A stretch of DNA of 64,000 nt from Opitutaceae bacterium BACL24 MAG-120322-bin51. GTDB lineage: Bacteria > Verrucomicrobiota > Verrucomicrobiia > Opitutales > Coraliomargaritaceae. The DNA lies in the NCBI GenBank assembly GCA_905182435.1, contig CAJJBN010000019.1, positions 1 to 64,000 of the forward strand, in the 5' to 3' direction. Below are positions 50,106 to 60,747 of the stretch, piece by piece. The position numbers and the translations under genes were made by a program. Each line of letters starts with the position of its first letter. Positions within the stretch are counted from its first letter, which is position 1. The notes beneath the pieces were generated by a model. That model saw only the letters and a list, made by a program, of their open reading frames with translations, was not told the origin of the DNA and searched no databases.

Positions 50106-50200
50106 AAGACCCCTTTAATTGGCTCTACTTTGATACAGACCGCAAGCCTGTAGGGGCTTTGCCAGAGAAAGTTAAATTACATAGATGAGATCGTAATAGC

Positions 50201-50274
50201 TGGAGGGCAACGCTCCGTCGTTGCCACCGAGGTCCCAGATTACAATCAATCCGAGGAAATGACAGAGCATTGGC
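50201..50274. repeat. Palindromic repeat family B, single degenerate copy
   Basis: TGGAGGGCAACGCTCCGTCG and a worn partner AAATGACAGAGCATTGG. It lies between tilS and the DUF167 remnant. Confidence 0.75.
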
Positions 50275-50329
50275 TAGAAAAGTGTCGCTACGCTCGGAAC
50301 CCTCCAATTTGGTTACCTGCGCAGCTTCA

Positions 50330-50612
50330 GAAGCGGCACAACCCTCCCCCATACGCTCACGCAAATCAGTCTCCGCCAGCCTCTCGACCCGCAAGCACTC
50401 CTGCGGATTCGTCTGCCCGCGCAGCACCGAGATCGCACGCTTCGGCAAGCCAAGGTGCTACGCTAGCAACGCGCAAATCGCCTTGTTCGCTTTGCCAGAT
50501 TCCGGCGCCAGCGCAGTTTTAATCTTCAGTCTCCCCGCATGCCAACCGACGATTGCATCGCGCAGGCATTCGGAACTACGCGGACGTTGAGTTCGATGGA
50601 TACGGGACCCTC
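50330..50612 (-). pseudogene. DUF167 (YggU) family pseudogene
   Basis: Minus strand. Reads SIELNVRVVPNA, shifts frame near 50561-50566, resumes as RDAIVGWHAGRLKIKTALAP and ESGKANKAICALLA, then meets an in-frame TAG at 50458-50460 where the family has Lys. It continues HLGLPKRAISVLRGQTNPQE. This is the whole DUF167 domain with two lesions and no start codon. It overlaps the pheA stop, so it was probably the next gene of a scpB-pheA-DUF167 operon. Confidence 0.8.
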
Positions 50613-51904
50613 TACCCCCTCTTATCATTCGGATAACTGCCGAGCCATTTGACGAACGAGCAGTGCTCCTCGAGCTCGGCGAGTGCGGCTTGCGTCAGTT
50701 CGTCTTCGTAGTGGCCGATAAAGTCGATAAAGAATAAATAGTCCCAGGCTTTCTTACGGCTGGGGCGTGACTCGATCTTGCTTAAATTAATCCCACGTGA
50801 GGCGAACGGACGGAGGGTTTTCTCTAATGCACCAGGCTCGTCGTTGAGCGAAATTACTAGGCTGGTCTTGTCGCGGCCATCGCCGAGCGGCTTGGCGCGG
50901 GTTTTACCAATCACGAGGAAGCGCGTCACGTTGTCGTCCTTATCTTGAATACTGCGGGCTTGGATCGGCACATCATAGCGCTGCGCGGAGAGTTCGCTGG
51001 CGACGGCGGCGACGGCGGCGTCCTTCTTTGCGGTGCAAACCGCCTCAGCGGTGCTCACGACATCGACCAAGTTTGCGTTCGGCAATTTCGTGCGCAGCCA
51101 GTCACGGCATTGGCCGAGGGCTTGATCCTTGGAGCGCACTTCCTTGATCTGATCGAGTGGCGACTGCGAGATCAAGCAGTGCTCGATCGGCAAGTAAACT
51201 TGCGAGCAGATGTGCAGATCGGACTCGACCAGCATATCCATGGAGTGAAAGACCGCCCCCTCGGTGGAGTTTTCAATCGGCACCACGCCGTAATCGGCGC
51301 TGCCGCTTTCGACTTCAGCGAATACATCGGGGATGGTCTTGATCGCGCGGTAGTCGAGGCTGACGCCGAAATTACGAATCGCAGCTTGGTGCGTGTAAGT
51401 GGCTTCTGGTCCCAGATATCCGATCACGAGCTTCTTCTCCAATGCAATAGAGCCAGAGATCACTTCGCGGTAAACAGATTGCAAGGTGCGATTATTGATC
51501 GGCCCAGGGTTGAGGCGGGCGACTTTAGCCATGACCTGCGCCTCGCGGGTGGGATCATAATAGTCTGCGCCGTTGGCGTGTTTGATCTTACCAATCTCGC
51601 CCGCGTGTTGCACGCGTTGGTTGAGCAGTTGCACGATCTTTAAATCCAACGCATCGACGACTGCGCACTCCAACTGACGAGCATCGGGCGCTAGGCCAGC
51701 GAGCATCATTGCGCGATAGATTGCTTGCAAAGTCGCATCTGAGAGCGGCCCTTGATTGAAGTTGGCGATTTTATCGAGCACCTGCTCTTCGTTGAGCCCA
51801 CCATCTTGGCGCGTGCGCTCATTGAGCAGTTGCACCACTTGTTTATCAATCGAGTCGATCGCGTCGCGGTTACGCTGCAGCTTAGTATTAATATCTTCAG
51901 GCAT
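50612..51904 (-). CDS. pheA: Chorismate mutase / prephenate dehydratase (P-protein)
   Basis: 430 residues from ATG 51904 (MPEDINTKLQRNRDAIDSID). Two chorismate-mutase-like helical repeats precede the core. The first (IDSIDKQVVQLLNERTR, then NFNQGPLSDATLQAIYRAMM) is short. The second (DLKIVQLLNQRVQHAGEIGK, PTREAQVMAKVARLNPGPIN) looks complete. The prephenate dehydratase domain follows (VIGYLGPEATYTHQAA, VVPIENSTEGAVFHSMD), with an ACT domain (ISLNDEPGALEKTLRPFASR, LSKIESRPSRKKAWDYLFFI) for phenylalanine feedback. Overlaps scpB by 8 bases. Confidence 0.93.
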   Translation of the reverse strand: MPEDINTKLQRNRDAIDSIDKQVVQLLNERTRQDGGLNEEQVLDKIANFNQGPLSDATLQAIYRAMMLAGLAPDARQLECAVVDALDLKIVQLLNQRVQHAGEIGKIKHANGADYYDPTREAQVMAKVARLNPGPINNRTLQSVYREVISGSIALEKKLVIGYLGPEATYTHQAAIRNFGVSLDYRAIKTIPDVFAEVESGSADYGVVPIENSTEGAVFHSMDMLVESDLHICSQVYLPIEHCLISQSPLDQIKEVRSKDQALGQCRDWLRTKLPNANLVDVVSTAEAVCTAKKDAAVAAVASELSAQRYDVPIQARSIQDKDDNVTRFLVIGKTRAKPLGDGRDKTSLVISLNDEPGALEKTLRPFASRGINLSKIESRPSRKKAWDYLFFIDFIGHYEDELTQAALAELEEHCSFVKWLGSYPNDKRG

Positions 51905-52703
51905 CTGGTGACTCCTCTCCTGTGGCGGGCTCTGGAGCAGCATCGCTCTCGGCATTCTCATTTTGCCAATCAACTTCGACAAATGTCTCATCCAGCGGCA
52001 GTTCGTCTGACTTTCGCTCTTTGGCGAGTCCCATATCCTCATCGGTAATCTCTTCTTCCGGCTCTTCGCTGCGGCGCATCCAATCGTCAATCTGATGATT
52101 ACTCAGTACGTCCGAAGCGGGCAACTCATCGAGCTCCTTGATGCCGGTGAACTCTAAAAATTTCTCGGTGGTGCCATATTGAATCGGGCGGCCCGGCAAT
52201 TCAGCGCGACCCGTGACATGCACCAACTCCAGCTCAATTAAGCGGTTCAGCGGGCCATCCACCGACACCCCGCGAATCGCCTCCATCTCGGCTCGCGTGA
52301 CGGGCTGCCGGTAGGCGACGATTGACATGGTCTCCAGCGCCGCAGGACTGAGCTTCATAGGGCGCGGCTCACCACGCAGCAAACGCACGAATTCTGCAAA
52401 CTGCGGCGCGGTGACGATTTGAAAACCATTCGGCCCCTCGATCAGGCGATACGCCTTATCCTCGACCTCGGCGGCATCCATCAATTTGGAGAGCGCCTCT
52501 TGAATTTGCACCGGCGTCACGCGGGGCGAAATGGGCTCAGCAACCTCTTCGCCTTCTCCTGCCAGCTTTTCGGCCTCGGCGGCTTCCTCTAATTCGGAGT
52601 GGTAGCGCGCAAAAATCTTCATTAAATCCTTCAAGCGAATCGGCTCCGCAGTCGAGAGTAACAGGGCTTCGAGCGTCTTATTGAGATCAAATTCCATAGT
52701 CAT
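51897..52703 (-). CDS. scpB: Segregation and condensation protein B
   Basis: 268 residues; the kleisin-associated subunit of SMC-ScpAB with two winged helices. LEALLLSTAEPIRLKDLMKI starts the first, LSPAALETMSIVAYRQPVTR and EAIRGVSVDGPLNRLIELEL the second, then GRPIQYGTTEKFLEFTGI. An acidic tail of about 60 residues follows (EEPEEEITDEDMG), longer than usual. ATG at 52697 is an alternative start. scpA is not in the window. Confidence 0.93.
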   Translation of the reverse strand: MTMEFDLNKTLEALLLSTAEPIRLKDLMKIFARYHSELEEAAEAEKLAGEGEEVAEPISPRVTPVQIQEALSKLMDAAEVEDKAYRLIEGPNGFQIVTAPQFAEFVRLLRGEPRPMKLSPAALETMSIVAYRQPVTRAEMEAIRGVSVDGPLNRLIELELVHVTGRAELPGRPIQYGTTEKFLEFTGIKELDELPASDVLSNHQIDDWMRRSEEPEEEITDEDMGLAKERKSDELPLDETFVEVDWQNENAESDAAPEPATGEESPDA

Positions 52704-52841
52704 AGGTGGCAGTAAAATGCAGAATTAAGGTCTAGAAGAGTAAAAAGGGGGTTGTCGAGGTTCCCGCTATTCATTGATATCTTCGCATTTCTGCAACGAG
52801 AATCCTATTTCCTGACTATTTAATTCATCTAATTTTTCATC

Positions 52842-54554
52842 ATGGCTAGCAAAAACACACGTCAACACTCCTCAATCGTGGTCGATGGCGACGACCGCGC
52901 CCCTGCCCGCTCGATGCTTCGTGCAGTTGGCTTCGAAGATGCCGATTTCAAAAAGCCACAGATCGGCGTGGCCGGCTCTCCGAGTGATCTGACTCCCTGC
53001 AACATGCATTTGGGCGACCTCGCCACACACGCCACCATCGGTGTCAATAATGCCGGCGGCAAAGCGGTGAACTTCAGTACCATCACCGTTTCCGACGGCA
53101 TTAGTATGGGCACCAAAGGGATGCGCTACAGCCTCGTCTCGCGCGATGTGATTGCCGATTCGATCGAAACAGTGGTCGCGGCAGAAGGTTTTGACGGTCT
53201 GGTCGCGATCGGTGGCTGCGATAAGAACATGCCCGGTTGCATGATCGCACTCGCCCGCCTCAACCGCCCAGCTGTGTTTGTTTACGGCGGCACCATTCTT
53301 CCCGGCTTGATGCCTCACGACGAAGAAGAGCGTAACCCGATGGACATCGTCTCCGTTTTTGAAGCAGTCGGCAAGCACGCCAAGGGTGAGCTGACGGATG
53401 AAGAGCTCAAAGAAGTCGAAAAATATGCAATTCCAGGTGCCGGATCTTGTGGCGGCATGTATACTGCCAACACCATGGCCAGCGCGATCGAAGCACTCGG
53501 CATGAGCCTGCCAGGCAGCAGTGCTCAAGTAGCGATCGGTGAACCCAAGCGTAAAGACTGCGAAAATGCCGGTGCAGCCGTGCTCAAACTCCTTGAGCTC
53601 GACCTCAAGCCACGCGACATCATGACGCGTAAGGCCTTTGAAAATGCGATCACCACCTGCCTTGCGCTCGGCGGTTCGACTAACTTGATCCTGCACCTCC
53701 TCGCCATCGCACACTCCGCCGATGTCCCACTCAGCATCGACGACTTCAAGGAAATTGGCGAACGCATCCCGCTGCTCGCGGACTTGAAGCCATTCGGCAA
53801 ATACAACATGAGTCACCTCATCCGTATCGGCGGCATCCGTCCAATGATGAAGATGCTACTCGATCGCGGTCTACTGCATGGCGACTGCCTCACGGTCACG
53901 GGCGAAACGATGGCCGATTCGCTTAAGGACGAACAGCCGTACGCATCATATCCAGACGAGCAGGACATCATCCGCCCATGGGATCAGCCAATTAAAGAAT
54001 CCACTCACCTCCGCATCCTACGTGGCAACCTTGCGCCTGGCGGTGCCGTTGGTAAGATCACTGGCAAGGAAGGTCTCTATTTTAAAGGCACAGCGAAGGT
54101 TTACGAAGGCGAAGAAAGCGCACTGGTCGGCATCCTTCGCGGCGACGTCGTCGCTGGCGACGTGGTTGTCATTCGCAACGAAGGGCCAGTCGGTGGCCCT
54201 GGCATGCGCGAAATGCTCTCCCCCACTAGCGCCGTTGCTGGGCGTGGCTTGATTAAAGAAGTCGCGCTCATCACCGATGGACGCTTCTCCGGCGGCAGTC
54301 ACGGATTCGACGTCGGCCATATTACACCGGAAGCAGCCAAGGGCGGCCCAATCGGCATCGTCAATAGCGGTGACCAAATCGAAATCGACGCGATCAAAAA
54401 CACCATCCGCCTGCTAATCGACGACACCGAATACGAGACGCGCATGGCTGCCTTCAAGCCCACTGGTGCAGGATCCAAACGCGGAGTGCTCGGTAAATAC
54501 GCTGCCACCGTCGCGACCGCCTCAGAAGGTGCCGTGACTGACAAAAATCTATAA
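52842..54554 (+). CDS. ilvD: Dihydroxy-acid dehydratase
   Basis: 570 residues. Iron-sulfur cysteines appear in [30 protein letters not shown] and [20 protein letters not shown], the three places required for the cluster. [20 protein letters not shown] and [20 protein letters not shown] complete the C-terminus. It catalyses the third step of valine/isoleucine synthesis. Not next to other ilv genes. Confidence 0.97.
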   Translation: MASKNTRQHSSIVVDGDDRAPARSMLRAVGFEDADFKKPQIGVAGSPSDLTPCNMHLGDLATHATIGVNNAGGKAVNFSTITVSDGISMGTKGMRYSLVSRDVIADSIETVVAAEGFDGLVAIGGCDKNMPGCMIALARLNRPAVFVYGGTILPGLMPHDEEERNPMDIVSVFEAVGKHAKGELTDEELKEVEKYAIPGAGSCGGMYTANTMASAIEALGMSLPGSSAQVAIGEPKRKDCENAGAAVLKLLELDLKPRDIMTRKAFENAITTCLALGGSTNLILHLLAIAHSADVPLSIDDFKEIGERIPLLADLKPFGKYNMSHLIRIGGIRPMMKMLLDRGLLHGDCLTVTGETMADSLKDEQPYASYPDEQDIIRPWDQPIKESTHLRILRGNLAPGGAVGKITGKEGLYFKGTAKVYEGEESALVGILRGDVVAGDVVVIRNEGPVGGPGMREMLSPTSAVAGRGLIKEVALITDGRFSGGSHGFDVGHITPEAAKGGPIGIVNSGDQIEIDAIKNTIRLLIDDTEYETRMAAFKPTGAGSKRGVLGKYAATVATASEGAVTDKNL

Positions 54555-54663
54555 TAACTTGCCCATCAAGTGCTTCAGTTTCCAGTTTTTCAGTTGTCAG
54601 TTCAACCGAAAACCAGACAACTGAATACCAACCAACTCTTAATTCTTAGTTTACGCACACATC

Positions 54664-56238
54664 ATGTCTTGGGAACGATTCAAACAACACTATCTGCATA
54701 TTAACGAGCTCGACTTCGCGATCGACACCAGCCGGATCGATTTCGGTGATACTTTCCTATCGGAAATGGAGCCACGCATGCAGGCCGCATTCACCGCGAT
54801 GCAAGCGCTTGAAGCGGGCGCAATCTCGAACCCAGACGAAGGCCGCATGGTTGGCCACTACTGGTTGCGTCATGCCGCACTGGCACCCAACGCCGAGATC
54901 GGCGCTGAGATCGAAGCCTGCCTCGGCAAAATCAAGCTGATTGCCTCAGACGTACATAACGGTGTGCTAAAAGGTGCCAACGGCGCCTTCAAAAACCTCC
55001 TCGTTATCGGCATCGGCGGCTCGGCACTCGGACCGCAATTCGTCGCGGATGCGCTCGGTGGCCCGAAGACCGATAAGATCAAGCTGTTCTTTTTCGACAA
55101 CACCGACCCGAATGGTCTCGACCGCACACTCGAAGCGCTCGACGGCCAACTCGGTGAAACACTCGCCGTGGTCATCTCCAAGTCTGGCGGCACGCCCGAG
55201 ACCCGCAACGGCATGCTCGAAGCCGAGACCGCCTATCGGGTCGCTGGCCTCAGCTTTGCCGAGCACGCCATCGCCATCACTGGCGAAGGCAGCAAACTAC
55301 ACAAAATCTCGAAAGAAAACAACTGGCTCGACTTCCTGCCGATGTGGGACTGGGTCGGTGGTCGCACCTCCGAACTCGCAGCGGTGGGCCTCTTCCCTGC
55401 TGCCATCCAAGGCCTCGACATCGACCGTATGCTCGCTGGCGCGAAAGCGATGGACATCGCCACACGTTCGACCGACACCACTAAAAACCCAGCAGCCCTA
55501 CTCGCGCTGATGTGGTATTTCGCGACCGACGGCAAGGGTGCGAAGGATATGGTCGTCCTGCCCTATAAGGATCGCCTCATGCTTTTTTCCAAATACCTGC
55601 AGCAACTGGTGATGGAGTCGCTCGGGAAAGAGAAAGATCTCGATGGCAAGGTCGTGCACCAAGGCATCGCCGTTTATGGTAACAAGGGTTCCACTGACCA
55701 ACACGCTTACGTACAGCAACTGCGCGAAGGTGTGCACAACTTCTTCGCCACCTTCATCGAAGTGCTCAAGGATCGCGACGGCGACTCGATCGAAGTCGAA
55801 CCCGGCTTCACTAGCGGCGATTTCCTGCAAGGCTTCTTCCTCGGTACCCGTGATGCACTGTATGACAATGGTCGCCAATCGATCACCATCACCATCACAG
55901 AGGTCACACCCGAAGCAGTCGGCCAGCTCATCGCGCTGTTCGAACGCGCCGTCGGCCTCTACGCGAGCCTCGTCAACATCAACGCCTACCACCAACCAGG
56001 AGTTGAAGCAGGCAAGGCAGCCGCAGCCACGGTCTTGGAAATCGAGCAAAAAATCGTCGCTGAGGTCAACGCCAACGGCAGTAACGCTCAAACTGCAGAT
56101 GCGATCGCGGCTAAGTTGGGTCTTGAACCACAAAGCGAATTGATTTTTAAGTTGCTGCTTCGATTGGCAGCGAACAATCGTGGCATCAGCGCAAACACCA
56201 AGACCCCCATTCACGAAACAGCATTTTTCGCAGCGTAG
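54664..56238 (+). CDS. pgi: Glucose-6-phosphate isomerase
   Basis: 524 residues. [20 protein letters not shown] and [20 protein letters not shown] form the sugar-phosphate (SIS) site, [19 protein letters not shown] and [20 protein letters not shown] are catalytic blocks. Converts G6P and F6P. A leader hairpin (CAGTTGTC/GACAACTG, 54590-54628) lies upstream. An intact, standard gene. Confidence 0.95.
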   Translation: MSWERFKQHYLHINELDFAIDTSRIDFGDTFLSEMEPRMQAAFTAMQALEAGAISNPDEGRMVGHYWLRHAALAPNAEIGAEIEACLGKIKLIASDVHNGVLKGANGAFKNLLVIGIGGSALGPQFVADALGGPKTDKIKLFFFDNTDPNGLDRTLEALDGQLGETLAVVISKSGGTPETRNGMLEAETAYRVAGLSFAEHAIAITGEGSKLHKISKENNWLDFLPMWDWVGGRTSELAAVGLFPAAIQGLDIDRMLAGAKAMDIATRSTDTTKNPAALLALMWYFATDGKGAKDMVVLPYKDRLMLFSKYLQQLVMESLGKEKDLDGKVVHQGIAVYGNKGSTDQHAYVQQLREGVHNFFATFIEVLKDRDGDSIEVEPGFTSGDFLQGFFLGTRDALYDNGRQSITITITEVTPEAVGQLIALFERAVGLYASLVNINAYHQPGVEAGKAAAATVLEIEQKIVAEVNANGSNAQTADAIAAKLGLEPQSELIFKLLLRLAANNRGISANTKTPIHETAFFAA

Positions 56239-56273
56239 CCCGCCTACATCGAGAATATTCCCAAACACCATAA

Positions 56274-57107
56274 ATGAAAAACCTATCACTTGTCCTTCGC
56301 ATTGTAGCGATTCTAGCGTCAGCTGCAGCAGTCGCTTTATTCTTCATCTCCAAGGGGAAACTCGCTGAAAAGCAAACCTCCCTCGAACAAGCACAAGCAA
56401 TGACTCAAGCGACTCAAAGTGAGTTGGAAACTGCGAATAGCAAGATCACCTCTTTGGGCACGCAGCTCTCGACCGAGCGCAAATCACTCGCCGACACCAA
56501 AGGTAAGCTCGAGTCGATCCGCTCCGAGATGTATACGGCCAAGCAGCAAGTCACCCGCACGCAACAGCAACTCAAAGAGACGAAAAACACCATCTCTGAG
56601 TTGGAAAATACCGCAACTCGCCTACGTACCGATCTGGTCAAGACCGAAGAGAGCTTAGCCTCCGCCAGCAAAGAAGCAGAGCTCGCTCAACTCGATGAGC
56701 GCATCAAAGAACTGGTTAAATCCAACGACACGCTCAAGCAAGACTTGCTGGCGAGCGAAGGACTCCAACAGAGCGCTAGCACAACCCGCAAACCGGCGAG
56801 CACTGCAATCACGAGCGGCTACCAGAGTGGCTTCACGCCGAGCAGTACGGTAGCTGTGCAGCCCGCAACCATCGGCGCCGCCACCACAGTCGCCTCGATC
56901 AGCACATCTGACGGCATCATTATTCTCGACGCGTCTCCAGAGCTCGGCCTGTCGGTCGGTTCCGAGATCACATTGATCCAAGACTTAAAAGCACTAGGTA
57001 AAATCCGAATCATCCAAGTTAACGAACAACTCGCAGTGGCCAACATTCTCCCAGGCACACGACTTCGCGGACTATCCAAAGGCGATACCATCAAGGTAAT
57101 GCACTAA
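56274..57107 (+). CDS. Membrane-anchored coiled-coil protein of unknown function
   Basis: 277 residues. One N-terminal helix (LVLRIVAILASAAAVALFFI), then about 130 residues of heptad-like coiled coil (KQTSLEQAQAMTQATQSELE to KSNDTLKQDLLASEG). A Ser/Thr-rich linker follows, then a small C-terminal beta domain (IIILDASPELGLSVGSEITL, GKIRIIQVNEQLAVANILPG) like those of curli- or Csl-type periplasmic proteins, though I cannot name the family. Lies between pgi and a small lipoprotein on the same strand. Confidence 0.6.
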   Translation: MKNLSLVLRIVAILASAAAVALFFISKGKLAEKQTSLEQAQAMTQATQSELETANSKITSLGTQLSTERKSLADTKGKLESIRSEMYTAKQQVTRTQQQLKETKNTISELENTATRLRTDLVKTEESLASASKEAELAQLDERIKELVKSNDTLKQDLLASEGLQQSASTTRKPASTAITSGYQSGFTPSSTVAVQPATIGAATTVASISTSDGIIILDASPELGLSVGSEITLIQDLKALGKIRIIQVNEQLAVANILPGTRLRGLSKGDTIKVMH

Positions 57108-57132
57108 TCCTCTCAAACCTCGCGCATACATT

Positions 57133-57279
57133 ATGATCACTCGCCTGCTTCTAATCTTCGCACTGACATGGTGCGCACTAGCCACCAGTGGCTGCTTCGA
57201 CACTAATCCCGACGATCAGGAATTGCCTTGGTCTCGCCCAGCTGACTGGCAAGGTGGCGTCCCGGGATTCGGCGGATAA
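57133..57279 (+). CDS. Small lipoprotein
   Basis: 48 residues: signal peptide with lipobox ATSGC (mature Cys at 21), then DTNPDDQELPWSRPADWQGG and a Gly-rich end VPGFGG. The LPWSRPADWxG core looks like a conserved motif, not random tail. Follows the coiled-coil gene by 26 bases and precedes a terminator, so the two probably share a transcript. Function unknown. Confidence 0.65.
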   Translation: MITRLLLIFALTWCALATSGCFDTNPDDQELPWSRPADWQGGVPGFGG

Positions 57280-57308
57280 AGCCAAGCAAACAATACTTTA
57301 AAAGAACC

Positions 57309-57344
57309 AGCGCCTTCGTGAAAGACATGAAGGCGCTTTTTTTG
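57309..57344 (+). terminator. Rho-independent terminator
   Basis: AGCGCCTTC, 11-base loop, GAAGGCGCT and seven T; ends the pgi-coiled coil-lipoprotein stretch. Confidence 0.9.
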
Positions 57345-57381
57345 TGACATTCTCACTAACCTACTTACAGTTGCCAACGAT

Positions 57382-58080
57382 ATGTCTGATCCTGGAACCC
57401 TTACACTTGTCGCCGCACCCATCGGAAATCTATCCGACATCACTCCACGTGCAATCGAAGTGCTTACAGCCGCCACTCACATTGCCTGCGAAGACACCCG
57501 TGTCACTGGCAAGCTGCTCAGCAAACTCAACATCGAGAACAGCGGCAAACTGATCTCCTACCGCGAGCAAAACGAAAACTACATGGCGAGCGAGATCGCC
57601 GACCGTATGCAAGCGGGCGAAGACATTGCACTGATCGCCGACGCCGGCACGCCCGCCATCAGCGACCCCGGATTTCGTCTCGTCCGCGAGTGTCGCAAGC
57701 GCGGGCTCAAAGTCACTACTGCGCCTGGCGTCAGCGCCGTGATCACCGCCCTGTCACTCTCGGGGCTGCCGAGCGATGCCTTCCTCTACGTCGGCTTCCT
57801 TGCCCCCAAGAGCGCCGCGCGCAAACGCTTCTTTGAAGCACAGCAAGACTCCGAATACACCGTCATCATCTACGAATCCTGCCATCGCATTGGCAAGTTC
57901 CTCAACGACCTAGTGGCGACCCTCGGCCCCGACCGCTGCATCAGCGTCTGCCGCGAGCTGACTAAGCTTCACGAGACCGTACACACTGGGCCAGCCGGCG
58001 AGGTGCGCGACCGCGTTGCCAAAGGCAGCCAAAAAGGCGAATTCGTCGTCTGCATCGCCAAGGGCGGCTTCGAACTGTAG
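57382..58080 (+). CDS. rsmI: 16S rRNA (cytidine1402-2'-O)-methyltransferase
   Basis: 232 residues. LTLVAAPIGNLSDITPRAIE, CEDTRVTGKLLSKLNI, IALIADAGTPAISDPGFRLV and TTAPGVSAVITALSLSGLPS are the RsmI/tetrapyrrole-methylase-fold motifs; CRELTKLHETVHTGPAGEV follows. The protein methylates the decoding centre with SAM. Somewhat shorter than the E. coli protein, lacking the C-terminal extension. Confidence 0.94.
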   Translation: MSDPGTLTLVAAPIGNLSDITPRAIEVLTAATHIACEDTRVTGKLLSKLNIENSGKLISYREQNENYMASEIADRMQAGEDIALIADAGTPAISDPGFRLVRECRKRGLKVTTAPGVSAVITALSLSGLPSDAFLYVGFLAPKSAARKRFFEAQQDSEYTVIIYESCHRIGKFLNDLVATLGPDRCISVCRELTKLHETVHTGPAGEVRDRVAKGSQKGEFVVCIAKGGFEL

Positions 58081-58179
58081 CTTCCCCAATCAATCGAGGG
58101 TTCCGAGCTTAACGACACTCTCCGAGCCAATGCTTCGTCATTTAGATACGTAAGCCTCAGATCCCTGCTGGATTCGTGT

Positions 58180-58402
58180 GGCAACGACAGAGCGTTGCCC
58201 TCCAGCAGGCTCATCGTCGATTACTGGGAAAGTCTCGATTGAAACGACAGACCGCTTTATTTGAGAGGCAACGGGTCCCTGATGGGGGCTGGTTAGAGCC
58301 ATTGCACTCTGCGAGTATAATAAACCGCGATCGGAGTGTGGCCGACTCGCCCACATTCACTCTGTGTTGCTGCAAACAAGATCGAGTCGCCCTCCCTCCT
58401 CT
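58180..58402. repeat. Degenerate family B half and family A copy
   Basis: GGCAACGACAGAGCGTTGCC near 58180-58200 is a family-B half. GGCCGACTCGCCCAC and GATCGAGTCGCCCTCCCTCC at 58330-58402 form a worn family-A copy. Together with the terminator they account for most of the 405-base gap; no gene is seen. Confidence 0.7.
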
Positions 58403-58429
58403 ACCCTCTCCGCTAATCGAGCATGAACC

Positions 58430-58467
58430 AAAAAAGCCCCGACCATTTCTGGCCGGGGCTTTTTTTA
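58430..58467. terminator. Bidirectional terminator between rsmI and cysK
   Basis: AAAAAAGCCCCG, loop ACCATTTCTGG, CCGGGGCTTTTTTT; serves rsmI and cysK. Confidence 0.9.
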
Positions 58468-58485
58468 ATTGAGTGAGCAAAGCGC

Positions 58486-59448
58486 TTAGCTAGTCGTCGC
58501 AGTCGTCATCTCTTCGCGGGCCTTTTCAGCCAGCGGGGTGCTCAGGTAGCGTTCGCCGAAACTGCAGCCGATGGTCACGATTGTTTTGCCGGCCATCTCA
58601 GGACGCTTGGCAAGCTCCATCGCAGCCCACACATTGGCGCCGGTGGAGATACCGCCGAGGATGCCGTCCTGCTCTGCCAATGCTTGCGCGGTGGCAAAGG
58701 CATCTTCATTTGAGACCTTGATCACGTCGTCGATGATATCGACATTACAATTCTTAGGAATGAAGCCTGCACCGATGCCTTGGATCTTGTGCGGACCAGG
58801 TGCACCACCAGAGAGAACCGGACTCGCTTCAGGCTCAACGGCGACCGTGTAGAGATCCTTGCGCGACTTGATCACTTCAGAGACACCAGTGATGGTGCCA
58901 CCGGTGCCGACGCCAGCAACGAATGCATCGATCTTACCGTCGGTTGCCTCCCAGATTTCTTCAGCAGTCGTCTGGCGGTGCGCTTCAGGATTAGCAGGAT
59001 TCTCAAATTGTTGCGGCATATAGGCCTTTTCACCGTATTCCTCGACCAGCTCACCGGCGCGTGCGATGGCACCGCCCATACCCTTTGGTCCAGGCGTCAG
59101 CACGATCTCAGCACCGAGCATACGCAGCAGCACGCGACGCTCGACCGACATGGTTTCAGGCATGGTCAGGATCAGCTTGTAACCCTTGGCAGCACAAACG
59201 AATGCCAGTGCGATACCAGTGTTACCCGAAGTCGGCTCGATGATGATGCTATCTGGGCCGATCTTACCATCGCGCTCGCCTGCTTCGATCATCGCCTTAC
59301 CAATACGATCTTTGACGCTGGCAAGTGGATTGAAGAATTCACACTTCAAGTAGATGTCTGCGTTCACACCCGCAGCAGTGTTGTTGATTTTAACCAGTGG
59401 CGTATTGCCGACCGTTTCGATAATAGAGTTAAATAATTTGCTGCTCAT
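58486..59448 (-). CDS. cysK: Cysteine synthase A (O-acetylserine sulfhydrylase)
   Basis: 320 residues from ATG 59448 ([20 protein letters not shown]); the 30 extra codons of the longer frame are not CysK-like. PLP lysine in [35 protein letters not shown] is the substrate loop, and [14 protein letters not shown] binds the PLP phosphate. Makes cysteine from O-acetylserine and sulfide. Monocistronic. Confidence 0.95.
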   Translation of the reverse strand: MSSKLFNSIIETVGNTPLVKINNTAAGVNADIYLKCEFFNPLASVKDRIGKAMIEAGERDGKIGPDSIIIEPTSGNTGIALAFVCAAKGYKLILTMPETMSVERRVLLRMLGAEIVLTPGPKGMGGAIARAGELVEEYGEKAYMPQQFENPANPEAHRQTTAEEIWEATDGKIDAFVAGVGTGGTITGVSEVIKSRKDLYTVAVEPEASPVLSGGAPGPHKIQGIGAGFIPKNCNVDIIDDVIKVSNEDAFATAQALAEQDGILGGISTGANVWAAMELAKRPEMAGKTIVTIGCSFGERYLSTPLAEKAREEMTTATTS

Positions 59449-59650
59449 AATTGGTAAGTAAGAGATTAAAGGAATGAGCCTACCAGCACATCCCGAATAT
59501 ATAACGAGGCAAGCATTGATCGCAAATTGCTTCGCCATCTCCGCTTTGCTCCGTCAGAGGCTCAGGGAACAGAGCTCAGACACTGCGAATCAGGCATTCA
59601 AAGGCGCATCCTCCCTCGTAGTTGTGACCGAGAGGCTGACACTCAGGCAC

Positions 59651-59676
59651 AAAAAAACACCGACACGCGGTGCTTT
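59651..59676 (-). terminator. Terminator downstream of infA
   Basis: On the minus strand GCACCG, CGTGT, CGGTGT and a T tract, 24 bases after infA. Confidence 0.7.
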
Positions 59677-59699
59677 TCGAAATCGAGTAAACGAACTGG

Positions 59700-59981
<282 letters not shown>

Positions 59982-60747
59982 AAATGATCTATAATAAATC
60001 GGCGAGGGAAGCGGATTGACACCGAAAGTCAAGGACTCTCTCTCTAGACAAAAAAACAAGCCATCACTTAAGCCGCTTATTCTGTTCAGCATCTCTGATA
60101 CCACAGGTGCATCAGGCTTTTTTGGCAGCTATCATTTCAAATGCTAGGTACTCATCTGGAGACTCGGCAAACAATGGCCGGCACGACGTCTGTCTCCCTC
60201 GAAGGCGCGGAGCCGCGCAGGCCATTGCACGGCACAGAAACAACAGGTAGCCACTGGGTTCATCCCAGCAGGAATCGCGGGGGATTTTTCATAGTATAAC
60301 CCGCTCGCGATCCTATGATCCTAATAATCCACGGCGTCGATCAAGCTCGTGCTCGACACGAAAGAAACGTGCCCCGGTGCCGTCCCTGAAGAAAACGTAG
60401 CGCGCCGCTTTAGCAAGCGATCCCTCTGTTGGAGAATGAACGTTTGATAAACCTGCACGCTACGACCCGAACAACTCACCCCGCCTCGCGGGATGAGTTC
60501 AAAGCAAACAGAAACGGAGGCATAATCGTTCAAGCGTTAAAGGGTACAGCGACTCTTTCCTTGGGCGTCGCTACGCAATCAGATGCGACTCCACGTCAAA
60601 CCCCCTCATCGTTACAAGTTATTTTGGTGGTCATTTTCCCTGCAGCGCTCGAAGCTCTGCCATTAACTCTAAATAAATCCATGGGGTCTCCTTGCACCAA
60701 CACCACGCGCAAACGCGGCACGCCGAGCTAAGCCCCAACAGCGAGTT
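59982..60747. other. Gene-poor spacer with a repeat fragment
   Basis: 766 bases. A family-C-like fragment (TCGCGGGGG ... AACCCGCTCGCGATC) lies at about 60271-60312. Short frames on both strands (for example minus 60321-60533, DYASVSVCFELIPRGG) are not convincing as genes but could be debris of a decayed one. I recognise no tRNA. Confidence 0.5.

Noticed and set aside
52872-53816. Long minus-strand frame opposite ilvD
   Set aside because: Shadow frame of a highly conserved gene with biased codon use.
60321-60533. Minus-strand frame DYASVSVCFELIPRGG
   Set aside because: 70 residues without family, start signal or neighbours. It might be debris of a decayed gene but cannot be supported.
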